Shown: positions 43,687 to 54,036, counted from the stretch's first letter. The stretch: DNA of 64,000 nt from Castellaniella sp049673105 (GCF_049673105.1 NZ_JBATXG010000011.1:1-64000), one strand, 5' to 3'. The notes: generated from the sequence alone by a model not told the origin. Program-made: numbers and translations.

Positions 43687-44991
43687 CGCCTTGTCCAACA
43701 TATTGTGATGACGCAAACGCAGGTACAGCCGCTTGCGTGGAATACCCAGCAGATTGGCTGCCTCGGTCTTGCGGCCCCCGGTTTCGATCAGCGCGGTACG
43801 CAACAGGCGGGCCTCAAAATCATCCATCGCCGCGTCATAGCCGGGGCGAACGGTCTCGCTGCGATGTTCGTCCTGGCCTGGCAGACCGGCATCCATGCCA
43901 ATGGCAAGACGCTCGGCCAGATTGCGGGCCTCGCGAACGTTGCCAGGCCAGTCATGCCAGGCAATCCGGCGGCGCAAGGCATCGTCCACATGAACCTTGG
44001 GCAGATCGTGGCGCGCTGTCGCCTGAGCTAGAAAATGAGCCAGCAGCAGCGCCGCATCGTCGCCACGTTCGCGCAAAGGCGGCAGCTGCAATGCCACGGT
44101 GAAACGATGAAACAGATCCGCTCGCAACACCCCGTCAGCCAGCAATACATCCGGCGCGCGCTTCACGCTGCCAAAGATACGCACATCCACGGGACGCGGC
44201 GCGGCGCCAAGCGGGGTAATCTCGCGCGCGTCCAGGACACGCAGCAGCCGCACCTGCAATGCATCCGGCATGGACTCCAACTCATCCAGATACAGCGTTC
44301 CCCCCTCGGCCCGAGCGATCAGGCCTGGACTGTCATCGGTGCCGAACAATTCACGATCCACTTCGGATTCAGTCAAAGCCCCGCAATTGATGGCGATAAA
44401 GGGACCACCGTTTCGCGCAGACAATTCATGCAGGACACGCGCCACCAGTTCCTTGCCGGTGCCGGTTTCACCCACGATCAGCAAATCCAGCTGCAAGCCC
44501 GCCAAGGTTCGCACTTTCCGACGCAGCTCCTGCATAGCGGGGGAGCGCCCGATCAATAGCTCCTCGGGTGCGGCATGACGGTCCAGGCGGTCACGCAGCC
44601 GCGCGTTTTCCAGTTGCAGACCGCGCATCGCCTGCGCGCGCCGCAGGACATCCATCATCAGTTCGGGCGGACAGGGTTTTTCCAGAAAATCATGCGCGCC
44701 GCCACGCATGGCGCGCATGGCGGCAGGCACATCGCCATGTGCGGTGATCAGGACAAAAGGCACGTCCGGCGCAAGCGCGCGCGCCCTATCCAGGAAATCC
44801 AGGCCTGACAGACCCGGCATTCGCAGATCCGACAGGATCACACCGGGGAAGTCGGCGGTCAGCACTGCCAGCGCGGCAGTCGCGTCCGCAAAATCCAGCA
44901 CCTGAAACCCAGCCAGCTCCAGCGTCTCGATCGTGGCCAGCCGCAGGTCCGCGTCATCTTCGACCAACATCACGTGTTGCACATCACTCAT
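43669..44991 (-). CDS. NtrC-type response regulator lacking the GAFTGA loop (PgtA-like)
   Basis: A 440-aa regulator. The receiver (1-125) has phosphoacceptor Asp55 in ILSDLRMPG, with the acidic pair EDD and the KP motif. The AAA+ domain (about 145-380) has Walker A GETGTGKE, Walker B GGTLYLDELES and the arginine-finger region LRADLFHRF. Between ELFG and GGTLYLDE only about a dozen residues (TDDSPGLIARAE) are present, so the GAFTGA loop that contacts sigma-54 is missing. A Fis-type helix-turn-helix (TALIETGGRKTEAANLLG near 395-412) is intact. The kinase stop overlaps its start by 8 nt. AGGAG lies 6 nt before the ATG at 44989-44991. Confidence 0.9.
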   Translation of the reverse strand: MSDVQHVMLVEDDADLRLATIETLELAGFQVLDFADATAALAVLTADFPGVILSDLRMPGLSGLDFLDRARALAPDVPFVLITAHGDVPAAMRAMRGGAHDFLEKPCPPELMMDVLRRAQAMRGLQLENARLRDRLDRHAAPEELLIGRSPAMQELRRKVRTLAGLQLDLLIVGETGTGKELVARVLHELSARNGGPFIAINCGALTESEVDRELFGTDDSPGLIARAEGGTLYLDELESMPDALQVRLLRVLDAREITPLGAAPRPVDVRIFGSVKRAPDVLLADGVLRADLFHRFTVALQLPPLRERGDDAALLLAHFLAQATARHDLPKVHVDDALRRRIAWHDWPGNVREARNLAERLAIGMDAGLPGQDEHRSETVRPGYDAAMDDFEARLLRTALIETGGRKTEAANLLGIPRKRLYLRLRHHNMLDKAEMGQM

Positions 44992-46975
44992 CATCGTCTC
45001 CTTGCCAGCGCTTCAGGCGCAGTCGCACGACAGCCCCGCCCTGCGCCTGCTGCTCGATCTCCAAATGCCCGCCCATATCCTGCATGACGTTAAATGAGAT
45101 CGACAACCCAAGCCCCAGCCCCTTGCCCGGCTCTTTTGTCGTCACAAAGGGATCCGTCAGGATTTGCCCGCTCTGCCCGCCCAGGCCCACGCCATTGTCG
45201 CGGATCAACAGATTGACCGGATCGTCGCCATCCCGCTCGATCCGGATGAGGCCTGGCGCGGATGCTTCCTCGCGCGCGAGGATGGCGTCCAGCGCATTGC
45301 CCAGAATATTCAACAAGACTTGTTCCAGCAGAATCTCATCGGCAGCGACCGCCAGCCCGTCCAGATCATCGCATTGCACTGCCACCCCTTCGGTGCGGAA
45401 ACGGTGATCCAGCAGCTCCAGCGCGGCGTTCATCGGCTCGGCCACCAGCACACGGCTGTTGCGATGAGCGGATCGACGGGCAATACGGCGCAGATGGCCG
45501 ATCGTGCGGGTGATCCGCTCGAGCAGTGCGTCGATCCGCGACAGCGCCGGACGGATCTCAGGATGAGCAACGCCGAGATTGTGCAGCCGATAGCCGATGG
45601 CAGCCAGCGGCTGGTTGATCTCGTGGCTGATGGCAGCGGACATCTGACCCAGCGCGGCCATCTTGCCTGCCTGCACCAGATCGCGCTGAGTCAGCTCCAA
45701 GCGCTCGATCGCCTGTTGGCGTTCACGCACCGACACGCGAAACACGTCCACTGCCCGCGCCATATCGGCGATTTCGTCATCAACATCCGGTCGGGCATGC
45801 GCCAGATCCAGGCTTGTCTTTCCCGCCGTCAGATCGCCTCGGGCAATGCGCCGCAAATCCCCTGACAAAGCCTCGATCCGCAATAGAATGCGGCGATGGA
45901 CGCCAAGCACCAAGATAAGGGTTGTCGCAACCGCTCCCAGCAATGTCACCACCGCCAGCCAGATTGAACCGCTGCGAATGGCGGTGGCCGCCGCATCGGC
46001 ACTGTGCTGCGCTCCGATGCGTTCGGATCTCCCCAGCTCGGTCAGCGCCGCCTGCATCCGCGCTAGCGCCGCCTGCGCGGCATGCAACCGGGTCACGGCG
46101 GACCGGTGCAGATCCAGACGCTGCGCTTGCTGCGCGAAGACGTTTCCTTCTCCCGTCGCCAGGGCTTTCAAGCGATCCAGGGCCTGGACCAGCAATCTGA
46201 TTCCTACTCGCGGCGCCAGATTCAGTTGCGCCAGCGCCAGCCTGTCCAGCGTGTCGCGGCCCAGCCCACGTGTCTGTTCCAGCACATCCAGGCTGCTGGC
46301 CGAGCGCGCCTGCAATAGCAGCGCCGTCAGGGTGGCAGCCTCGGACCCGATCTGCTGTACCCGGTCGCGCAGCAGCCAGTCGCGCGACAGGGCCTGTTCC
46401 GCCGCGCGCCGCACCCCCAGATCGGTTTCGACGACCAGCGCGGCAAGCTGCGTATCCATATTGAAGGACAGGTCGCTGAGAATCCCCTGCACCTGATCCT
46501 GCACATCGGCATGGATCCAGCGCAAGTCGACACCCGCCTGGGCTTCCTCGCGTGCATGGCGAGCCAGATCCGCGCCGATCCGGCTGAAATGATTCAAGGC
46601 CTCGCGCAGATCGCGTTCCGCCGCCCCCGTCGCCACGCGTGTCGCGGCACGTTCCGGCACGGCCTGCAGCACAGGCGAAGCCAGCACCGCCTGGACTCCC
46701 CGTGTGGCCTTGTCGATGGCCTGAGACACCTGCGTAGCGGGCATGGCAGGATCCGCAACCATCTGCATGGCAAGCGCGGCCAATTCCCCCGTGGCCTCGG
46801 CCAATTCGCCCGCCAAGGCAACCGCCGGAATCCGATCCTGGGCCAGCATGTGGAAGTCGCGCTCGGCCCGCAGCATCACGGCCATCCCCACCGCCAGCAC
46901 GCCAGCCGCAATCACCACGACCAGCAGCAGTACGGCCAGCACACGGCCTCTGATCGAGCCTCGCCATCGTCTCAT
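44984..46975 (-). CDS. sensor histidine kinase with large periplasmic domain (PgtB-like)
   Basis: A 663-aa membrane kinase. A first transmembrane helix (about residues 12-36) and a second (about 345-370) bound a periplasmic helical domain of roughly 310 residues that could dock the upstream binding protein. HAMP follows (about 375-430, LSGDLRRIARGDL), then the HisKA helix with phosphoacceptor His near 449 in ISHEINQPLAAIGYR, and a HATPase_c domain with NILGNALDAI, DNGVGLGG and GKGLGLGLSIS. The ATG at 46973-46975 overlaps the sensory binding protein stop by 4 nt. This three-gene order resembles the Salmonella pgtC-pgtB-pgtA phosphoglycerate sensing module. Confidence 0.92.
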   Translation of the reverse strand: MRRWRGSIRGRVLAVLLLVVVIAAGVLAVGMAVMLRAERDFHMLAQDRIPAVALAGELAEATGELAALAMQMVADPAMPATQVSQAIDKATRGVQAVLASPVLQAVPERAATRVATGAAERDLREALNHFSRIGADLARHAREEAQAGVDLRWIHADVQDQVQGILSDLSFNMDTQLAALVVETDLGVRRAAEQALSRDWLLRDRVQQIGSEAATLTALLLQARSASSLDVLEQTRGLGRDTLDRLALAQLNLAPRVGIRLLVQALDRLKALATGEGNVFAQQAQRLDLHRSAVTRLHAAQAALARMQAALTELGRSERIGAQHSADAAATAIRSGSIWLAVVTLLGAVATTLILVLGVHRRILLRIEALSGDLRRIARGDLTAGKTSLDLAHARPDVDDEIADMARAVDVFRVSVRERQQAIERLELTQRDLVQAGKMAALGQMSAAISHEINQPLAAIGYRLHNLGVAHPEIRPALSRIDALLERITRTIGHLRRIARRSAHRNSRVLVAEPMNAALELLDHRFRTEGVAVQCDDLDGLAVAADEILLEQVLLNILGNALDAILAREEASAPGLIRIERDGDDPVNLLIRDNGVGLGGQSGQILTDPFVTTKEPGKGLGLGLSISFNVMQDMGGHLEIEQQAQGGAVVRLRLKRWQGDDDE

Positions 46976-48216
46976 GGCAATTCCAGCAAACGGATGTACG
47001 CCTCGGCCTCGAGCAGCATCGTGTGAGACCGCTCGGCCCACGCCACCAGGGTCTCGCGGGTCTGAGGGGCTGAGCGCGCCTGGTGTTCGGTCATCGGCAT
47101 CCAGGTCAGCAAGCGCCGGATGCGGGCGCGTTCAGCCGCCGAAGCCTGATCCAGCGCCCGCAGACGGCGCCACAGATCCCGGCGCAACAACAAGTCGCGC
47201 GCGACAAAGGCTTCGAAGACCTGATTGACCTGCCAGTACCGCCGCGCAGCCAATTTGGCATCGTAACGGGACCAGCTGAAATTCAAGGCCGCCCGGATCT
47301 CAGGCTGCAAGGATTCCGCCAATTCCGCCCGCACGACAGGATCCACTGGAATGCGGCGGATGTCGGGACGCAACAAAATACGCTGGCCTTCTTCGGACAG
47401 CAGGAACTTCATGAATGCGAGCGCCGCCTCCGTTTGTCGGCCTCCCCGCAACGCGGCGATTCTTGCCGGAATCATCAGCACCGGGCGGCCATAGCGAAAC
47501 GCCAAGCCGTCCACCCCGCGCGTCAGCGCCAGAAAGTCGATGCTCAACCCGATCTCGGCCTCGCCCCTCTGGACGCCTTCCAGCACGCCAAAGCTGCGGG
47601 CGGAGATCGTATTCAACTGCCCGGCCAGTTCCAGGATCCATGCCCATCCTGCCCGCCATCCGCGATCCTGCAAAATGGTTTCCAGCAACGAATGCGTCGT
47701 GCCCGAGCGCATCGGATGAGACATCACGATACTCTGGGAAAAAGCGGGATCCAGCAGATCGTTCCAGTCCTGCGGCACCTGGAAATCCTGCGCGGCGCCC
47801 TGAGCGCTGCGCCATGTCCAACCCACTGCCGACCACGCGAAATCCGCATGCGCCCCCAAGCCCAGATCCCGCAGCTGGCCGGCATCTTCCAGCACGACGA
47901 AGGCCTCGGGCGCAGAGGCCCAGAACAGGTCGAAGCGCCGGTCGTTGCCGGCCAGCACCTCATCCACGGCGGCAGGCGTGTTCTTGTTCAGCACCCGGAC
48001 ATGGATATCCGGGTGACGCTGCTGAAAAACGGCAAGCAGCGGGTCGACCATATCGGCCTGGTACGAGGTGATGATCCGCAGTTCCGTCGTCGCGAAGACG
48101 GCAGGCGGCACCAGGATCGCCAGCAAAAAGAGCAGCCTGGACATCCAGCCTCGAATCCACATCGGACGACTCGGGGCCGAGCGCCGCGCTTTACTTGTAC
48201 GCCGCAATGTTTGCAT
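46972..48216 (-). CDS. sensory periplasmic binding protein (PgtC-like)
   Basis: A 414-aa exported protein whose first helix (about residues 19-42, LLFLLAILVPPAVFA) is a signal peptide. It shares with the importer 1 binding protein the segments DLFWASAPEAFVVLED, MRSGTTHSLLETILQDRGWRAGW, ARSFGVLEGVQ and LLSEEGQRILLRPDIRRIPVDP, but lacks about 20 residues of the region before the SGTTH segment. Coupled by overlap to the kinase gene, it is probably a ligand sensor rather than a transport subunit. The start is uncertain: the ATG at 48216 has GGAGG directly against it, a TTG three codons later is better spaced, and an ATG at 48162 would still give a signal peptide. Confidence 0.85.
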   Translation of the reverse strand: MQTLRRTSKARRSAPSRPMWIRGWMSRLLFLLAILVPPAVFATTELRIITSYQADMVDPLLAVFQQRHPDIHVRVLNKNTPAAVDEVLAGNDRRFDLFWASAPEAFVVLEDAGQLRDLGLGAHADFAWSAVGWTWRSAQGAAQDFQVPQDWNDLLDPAFSQSIVMSHPMRSGTTHSLLETILQDRGWRAGWAWILELAGQLNTISARSFGVLEGVQRGEAEIGLSIDFLALTRGVDGLAFRYGRPVLMIPARIAALRGGRQTEAALAFMKFLLSEEGQRILLRPDIRRIPVDPVVRAELAESLQPEIRAALNFSWSRYDAKLAARRYWQVNQVFEAFVARDLLLRRDLWRRLRALDQASAAERARIRRLLTWMPMTEHQARSAPQTRETLVAWAERSHTMLLEAEAYIRLLELP

Positions 48217-48399
48217 CCTCCATACTCACGATTCTGAAGCGCCATTTTTGATCGTGACAATATACGGTACTCTCTTCGCTGATGCCCTTCTTGACAAGCC
48301 AAGCGGGACAGACAAGACTTGGCAAACATTGAACCAGGAAGGAATCAGCACCGCACTGCGGATCCTCATCAACACACAGTCGTCTTACACGGAGGCACA
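48217..48399. promoter_or_regulatory. divergent control region of the two importer runs
   Basis: These 183 bp separate the minus-strand sensory run from the plus-strand importer 2 run. On the plus strand TTGACA at 48291-48296 is followed by a 6-bp inverted repeat GCCAAG/CTTGGC (48298-48303, 48318-48323), but no good -10 follows. On the minus strand TTGTCA (48255-48260) and CAGAAT (48231-48236) are 18 bp apart. The TGACCCATTT repeat seen before importer 1 is absent here. Confidence 0.35.
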
Positions 48400-50241
48400 G
48401 TGCAGCGCGCGACGCATCATGAAAAAACAGTTCCACAAGGTCATGGCACAAGGAATCTGATATTTTCAAAATACCGCCTGAAGATCGCGCTGAGCGAGCC
48501 GACGGCGCTGATCGGTGTCCTTGCCGCCCTGCTGTTCTCTTACCTGATCGTCGCGCCGATCGTGTCACTGCTGAGCGACGCCTTTCGGGTCCAGTATGCC
48601 GATGCCATGCGCACAGGCCAAAAGATCGGGGCCTTCACGCACTACCACCTGGAACGGGTATTCCAGTCCATCGTCGCGCCCGATATTTTATGGAACCCGC
48701 TGATCAATACACTCAGCATCGCGTTCGGGGCAATGGCCATCGCCCTGGTCGGCGGCGGCATTCTGGCATGGTTGATCAGCAGAACCGACATTCTGGGGCG
48801 CAAGTGGTTCGCGACCGCTCTCATTGTTCCGTACATGCTGCCGTCGTGGACCATCGCACTGGCATGGAGCTCGATCTTTCTGAACCGCACCGTCGGCGGC
48901 CAACCGGGTCTGCTGGAATCCCTAGGATTCGAGCCGCCCGACTGGCTTGCCTATGGGCAGTTCCCCATCACTATCGTCCTGGCGCTGCATTACACGCCGT
49001 TCATCATCCTGCTGTTCGGCAACGCCCTGCGTTCTCTTGATTCTCAGCTCGAGGATTCCGCGCGCATGCTGGGCGCGCGCCCCTGGACCGTCGCCCGAAA
49101 AATCATTATTCCGCTGATGCGCCCCTCTCTACTCTCAGCCGTCACGCTGATTTTCGCAAAGTGTCTGGGAGATTTCGGTGTGGCCTACATATTGGGGGCC
49201 CCAGTCAAATACGATGTGCTGGCCACATCCCTGTTTCGCAGCGTCACCGCCAGACAAGGCGGCGAAGCCGCCGTGCTGGCCGGTGTGATCATCCTGATTG
49301 GTTCCCTCTCCGTCCTGATCGATGCCCGTCTGGTTCGCGAGGCGCGCCGCTTCATCACGATCGGCTCGAAAGGCTCGATGAACCGGACCCAAAGGCTTGG
49401 GTCCTGGCGATTGCCCATGACCGCCTTCGCTGGCGCAATGTTCACCGTCAGTGTCCTGATCCCATTGACGGTCCTGTTTCTGAGCACCGTCATGCGCACA
49501 CCGGGCAACTTTGCGCTCGACAACTTTACCTGGGCCTACTGGATAGGCCATGACCTTCCCACGACAGCGCTGCGCACCGGCATCCTGGTCACCCCCGATT
49601 TCTGGCAGGCCGCCTGGAACTCTCTCTGGATTGTCGGCATCGCCGCCATCGGCGCAGGCGTACTCGGCATGCTGGTCGGGTACGTCGTGGTGCGCACGTC
49701 GCTCAAATCCATCGGCGCCTATCTGCGGTACATCACTTTCCTGCCCTATCTGGTGCCCGGCATCGCATTTGCTGCGGCATGCCTGTCGATCTTTGCGGTG
49801 CCCCATGGGCCGATCCCCGCTCTTTACGGCACTGCCTTGATCCTGATACTGGCCCTGCTGGCCGACCAGATGCCATTTGCGTCGCGCGCCGGCATCTCCG
49901 CCATGATGCAGCTTGGCAAAGACCCGGAAGAAGCGGCCCAGGTTGCAGGCGCAGGCTGGTGGAAACGCCTGCTGAGCGTGGTGATCCCTATCCAGAAAGG
50001 GCCACTGGCCGCCGGCATCCTGCTGCCTTTCATATCCGGCCTCAAAGGATTGAGCCTAGTCATCATGCTGGCGACACCTGGGACCGATTTGCTGACCACC
50101 TATGCAATACGGCTGGTCGACTTCGGCTATGGTCAAGCCGCCAATGCCGTGGTGCTGATGCTGTCGGCAATCGCATTCTTTGGAACACTGTTTTTGCAAA
50201 AGACGACGAAGACAAGTCTAGCGTCGGGACTGGGAGGTTGA
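48400..50241 (+). CDS. ABC permease with two fused membrane domains (importer 2)
   Basis: A 613-aa inner-membrane protein with two tandem permease domains. EAA loops are EDSARMLGARPWTVARKIIIP near residue 215 and EEAAQVAGAGWWKRLLSVVIP near 510. A short hydrophilic N-terminus of about 25 residues precedes the first helix (ALIGVLAALLFSYLIVAPIVSLL). The open frame extends upstream to a TTG at 48319, but the GTG at 48400 has GGAGG four bases before it and gives a better N-terminus. It resembles the importer 1 permease in layout, but the two are clearly not recent duplicates. The ATPase gene begins 2 bp after the stop. Confidence 0.9.
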   Translation: MQRATHHEKTVPQGHGTRNLIFSKYRLKIALSEPTALIGVLAALLFSYLIVAPIVSLLSDAFRVQYADAMRTGQKIGAFTHYHLERVFQSIVAPDILWNPLINTLSIAFGAMAIALVGGGILAWLISRTDILGRKWFATALIVPYMLPSWTIALAWSSIFLNRTVGGQPGLLESLGFEPPDWLAYGQFPITIVLALHYTPFIILLFGNALRSLDSQLEDSARMLGARPWTVARKIIIPLMRPSLLSAVTLIFAKCLGDFGVAYILGAPVKYDVLATSLFRSVTARQGGEAAVLAGVIILIGSLSVLIDARLVREARRFITIGSKGSMNRTQRLGSWRLPMTAFAGAMFTVSVLIPLTVLFLSTVMRTPGNFALDNFTWAYWIGHDLPTTALRTGILVTPDFWQAAWNSLWIVGIAAIGAGVLGMLVGYVVVRTSLKSIGAYLRYITFLPYLVPGIAFAAACLSIFAVPHGPIPALYGTALILILALLADQMPFASRAGISAMMQLGKDPEEAAQVAGAGWWKRLLSVVIPIQKGPLAAGILLPFISGLKGLSLVIMLATPGTDLLTTYAIRLVDFGYGQAANAVVLMLSAIAFFGTLFLQKTTKTSLASGLGG

Positions 50242-50243
50242 TC

Positions 50244-51341
50244 GTGCCGAGAATCATGCTACGGGGAATTGAGAAGCGCTATGGCGGCAGCGCCACTGCA
50301 TCCGTCCGGAACCTGGACCTCGATATCAGCGACGGAGAATTCCTATGCGTACTCGGCCCGTCAGGCTGCGGAAAAACGACCACGCTACGCATGATCGCTG
50401 GACTGGAACACCCCACAGCCGGTGAAATTCAAGTCGGCGAGCAAGTATTCGATTCCACCAAAGCGGGCATCTTCGTGCCGCCCGAAAAGCGCGGCATGGG
50501 TTTCGTCTTCCAGAGCTACGCGCTGTGGCCGCATCTCACCGTGCAGGACAATATAGATTTCGGCTTGACCTTGCGTCGTATGGACCGCAAAACCAGACAA
50601 GCGGCAGCGGGCGAGGTCATGGAAAAGCTGGGGATCGCCAAATACCGCGATCGTTATCCATCGGATCTATCCGGCGGTCAGCAACAACGCGTCGCCCTGG
50701 CACGCATGCTGGTCATGCAGCCAAACGTCATCCTGATGGACGAACCGCTGTCCAATCTGGATGCCAAACTGCGACTTGAGATGCGCGCCGAACTCAAGAG
50801 AATCCATCTTGAGTCCGGGTCCACCATCATCTTCGTGACCCACGATCAGTGGGAAGCCATGACCCTGGCCACCACGATCGCCGTCATGCGCGAAGGAACA
50901 CTGCAGCAGTTGGGCAGCCCCGAAAACATCTACAACCGCCCTTGCAACCGATTTGTCGCCGAATTCGTCGGCAGTCCGCCCATGAACTTCATCGAATTGG
51001 GGCCAGGCGCGGACTCTGCACTATCGGACTCACTGCGCACCCATCTGGATGGCGCCGGCCTTGGTCCCTGTCAGGGATCGGCGGGCATACGGCCCGAAAG
51101 CATACGCCTTGGGAACCTTTCCGAGGCCGTCTCCGCCACCACCTATTCCGGGCAGGCCACCGCAACCGGCATCATGCCGACTGGCGGCAATTGGATCATC
51201 GAACTCACTGTGGCGGGTGAAAAGTTGTTTGCCACCACCAATATCTCCCCCCGCATCCAGGTGGGGGAACAGACAGGCTTCCTGGTTGATCAGGCTGATC
51301 TGCACCTTTTCAATGCAGATGGAAATCGATTGCCCTCATGA
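50244..51341 (+). CDS. ABC transporter ATP-binding protein (importer 2)
   Basis: A 365-aa ATPase from a GTG at 50244 with GGGAGG 7 nt upstream; the frame is open further upstream inside the permease gene but that part is not conserved. Walker A GPSGCGKTT is near residues 37-45, the signature LSGGQQQRVALARM near 139-152, Walker B VILMDEPLSNLD near 159-170 and the H-loop VTHDQWEAM near 194-202. The C-terminal TOBE-like region (about 275-360) differs from that of the importer 1 ATPase. It is followed after 93 bp by the binding-protein gene. Confidence 0.92.
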   Translation: MPRIMLRGIEKRYGGSATASVRNLDLDISDGEFLCVLGPSGCGKTTTLRMIAGLEHPTAGEIQVGEQVFDSTKAGIFVPPEKRGMGFVFQSYALWPHLTVQDNIDFGLTLRRMDRKTRQAAAGEVMEKLGIAKYRDRYPSDLSGGQQQRVALARMLVMQPNVILMDEPLSNLDAKLRLEMRAELKRIHLESGSTIIFVTHDQWEAMTLATTIAVMREGTLQQLGSPENIYNRPCNRFVAEFVGSPPMNFIELGPGADSALSDSLRTHLDGAGLGPCQGSAGIRPESIRLGNLSEAVSATTYSGQATATGIMPTGGNWIIELTVAGEKLFATTNISPRIQVGEQTGFLVDQADLHLFNADGNRLPS

Positions 51342-51434
51342 CGGCTGGACTCCCTGACGGCCCGAAGACAGGTAACATCAGCGGTAAATCAGTCGCCACT
51401 GGCGCATGACACGATTAAAACAAAGGAGATGACT

Positions 51435-52613
51435 GTGAGACATTCGACATCGGCTCAGACACACAAAACCTTGTTCCCGGCATCGGCCCTTGCAGCGGCA
51501 TTGCTGCTGGCCGGATACGGCGCTACCGCCCAGGCCGCATCCGATGGCAGTACTGATCTGGGTATCCCCGATGCTCAGTACAGCCTGGAAAAACTGATCG
51601 AAGCCGCGAAAAAAGAAGACCCCATCACGGTCGTGGACGCGACCGGCAAGATCAAGGTCATGGCCCAGAAATTCTCCGAAAAATATGGGATCAAAGCGAC
51701 AGGCGTGAAAATGTCGGCCTCGAACCAGGAAGAAATCCTGGTGCGCGAAGCGCAGGCCCGCAATGTGCGGCATGACGCATTCAACATGAGCAATCTGCCC
51801 GACGTCACGGCGCAGTTTCTGCCACAGGGCATTGCCGTCAGCTGGATGCCGCCCGACCTGAAAGACGAAACCCCGACCGAATATCAGCACCCGGCCATCA
51901 CCAGCCTAAATGCATGGGTATGGGCCTACAACCCCGCCGTCTTTGGTGACAAGTGTCCGGTGGATAATCTGTGGGCGCTGACCGATCGGAAATGGCAGGG
52001 CAAGATCAGCATTCCTGATCCCTTACTGCGTAACGAAACGATGTTCTGGTTCAACCAGATTGCGGACAACGCCGATACCAAGATGAAAGCAGCCTACGAG
52101 GCGTACTTCGGCAAGCCCATCGAAACCAAAGAACCTACCGCCACGGCGGAATGGGTGAAACGTTTCGCGAACAACAAGGTCAAAGTGCAAAAGAGCGATA
52201 CGGACGTCGGTCCTATCGTCGGCGCCAGCACAAGCGAGCACCCCGTCATCGGCTTCGTCAGCGCAGCGATCTTCAGCCATGCCAAGAACGAAAACTTCCC
52301 GCTGGCCATCTGCAAAGAGATGACGCCCTGGATCGGCCAGCTGACACCCCGCGTGGCCGTCATCGCGGCAGGCACAAAAAGCCCCAATGCCGCCAAACTG
52401 TTCGTGCACTACATGATGTCAGCCGAAGGCATGCAACCGCAGATGGAGGACGGTAAAATTTCCACGAACCGAAACGCCAAAATGCCCGACGACGAACCAT
52501 CCGGTGTAGGCCAGCTCACCGCTCGGATGTTCGTCAACAACTCGGACACAACACCTGAAGACTTCAAGAAACTCCAGTACTGGCGTGATCTCTGGACGGT
52601 CAGCAGCCGATAG
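51435..52613 (+). CDS. periplasmic substrate-binding protein (importer 2)
   Basis: A 392-aa binding protein with a long signal peptide (about residues 1-34, ALAAALLLAGYGATAQA). The mature part, opening LEKLIEAAKKEDPITVVDATGK, is of the iron(III)/SBP_bac type, with VMAQKFSEKYGI, DAFNMSNLPDV, WALTDRKWQGKISIPDP and the C-terminal KSPNAAKLFVHYMMSAEG. It does not share the SGTTH and SFGV blocks of the other two binding proteins in this region, so it is a distinct branch. I use the GTG at 51435 because GGAG lies six bases before it; the ATG at 51429 directly abuts that GGAG. Confidence 0.9.
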   Translation: MRHSTSAQTHKTLFPASALAAALLLAGYGATAQAASDGSTDLGIPDAQYSLEKLIEAAKKEDPITVVDATGKIKVMAQKFSEKYGIKATGVKMSASNQEEILVREAQARNVRHDAFNMSNLPDVTAQFLPQGIAVSWMPPDLKDETPTEYQHPAITSLNAWVWAYNPAVFGDKCPVDNLWALTDRKWQGKISIPDPLLRNETMFWFNQIADNADTKMKAAYEAYFGKPIETKEPTATAEWVKRFANNKVKVQKSDTDVGPIVGASTSEHPVIGFVSAAIFSHAKNENFPLAICKEMTPWIGQLTPRVAVIAAGTKSPNAAKLFVHYMMSAEGMQPQMEDGKISTNRNAKMPDDEPSGVGQLTARMFVNNSDTTPEDFKKLQYWRDLWTVSSR

Positions 52614-52641
52614 TCCGACCCCTGCCTTGTCCGCAGGATAT

Positions 52642-52677
52642 AAAAAGCCCTGCCTTCTTGCGAAGGCAGGGCTTTTT
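52642..52677. terminator. bidirectional rho-independent terminator
   Basis: A perfect 16-bp stem (AAAAAGCCCTGCCTTC with GAAGGCAGGGCTTTTT) closes a TTGC loop. With a T-run on both strands it should stop the importer 2 operon (plus) and icd (minus), which converge here. Confidence 0.95.
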
Positions 52678-52706
52678 CAAGCGTCGGTGAATCAGCTAAG
52701 CACCGA

Positions 52707-53963
<1,257 letters not shown>

Positions 53964-54006
53964 GAGTGCTCCAGTGTTGCTGGGGTTGTTGTTCAAAAGG
54001 AGGGGG

Positions 54007-54036
54007 TTGATCGCTTCAGTAGCAGTCTTATATAAG
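54007..54036 (+). promoter_or_regulatory. candidate sigma-70 promoter of the DUF1841 gene
   Basis: TTGATC (54007-54012) and TATAAG (54031-54036) are 18 bp apart, about 100 bp before the ATG. The -10 lies in a symmetric CTTATATAAG, so it might also serve icd on the other strand, and a small GTTTA/TAAAC repeat follows at 54038-54050. Confidence 0.45.

Noticed and set aside
48319..48399. TTG start giving 27 more residues at the N-terminus of the importer 2 permease.
   Set aside because: The extra residues are hydrophilic and His/Thr-rich without family features. The GTG at 48400 has a well-placed GGAGG.
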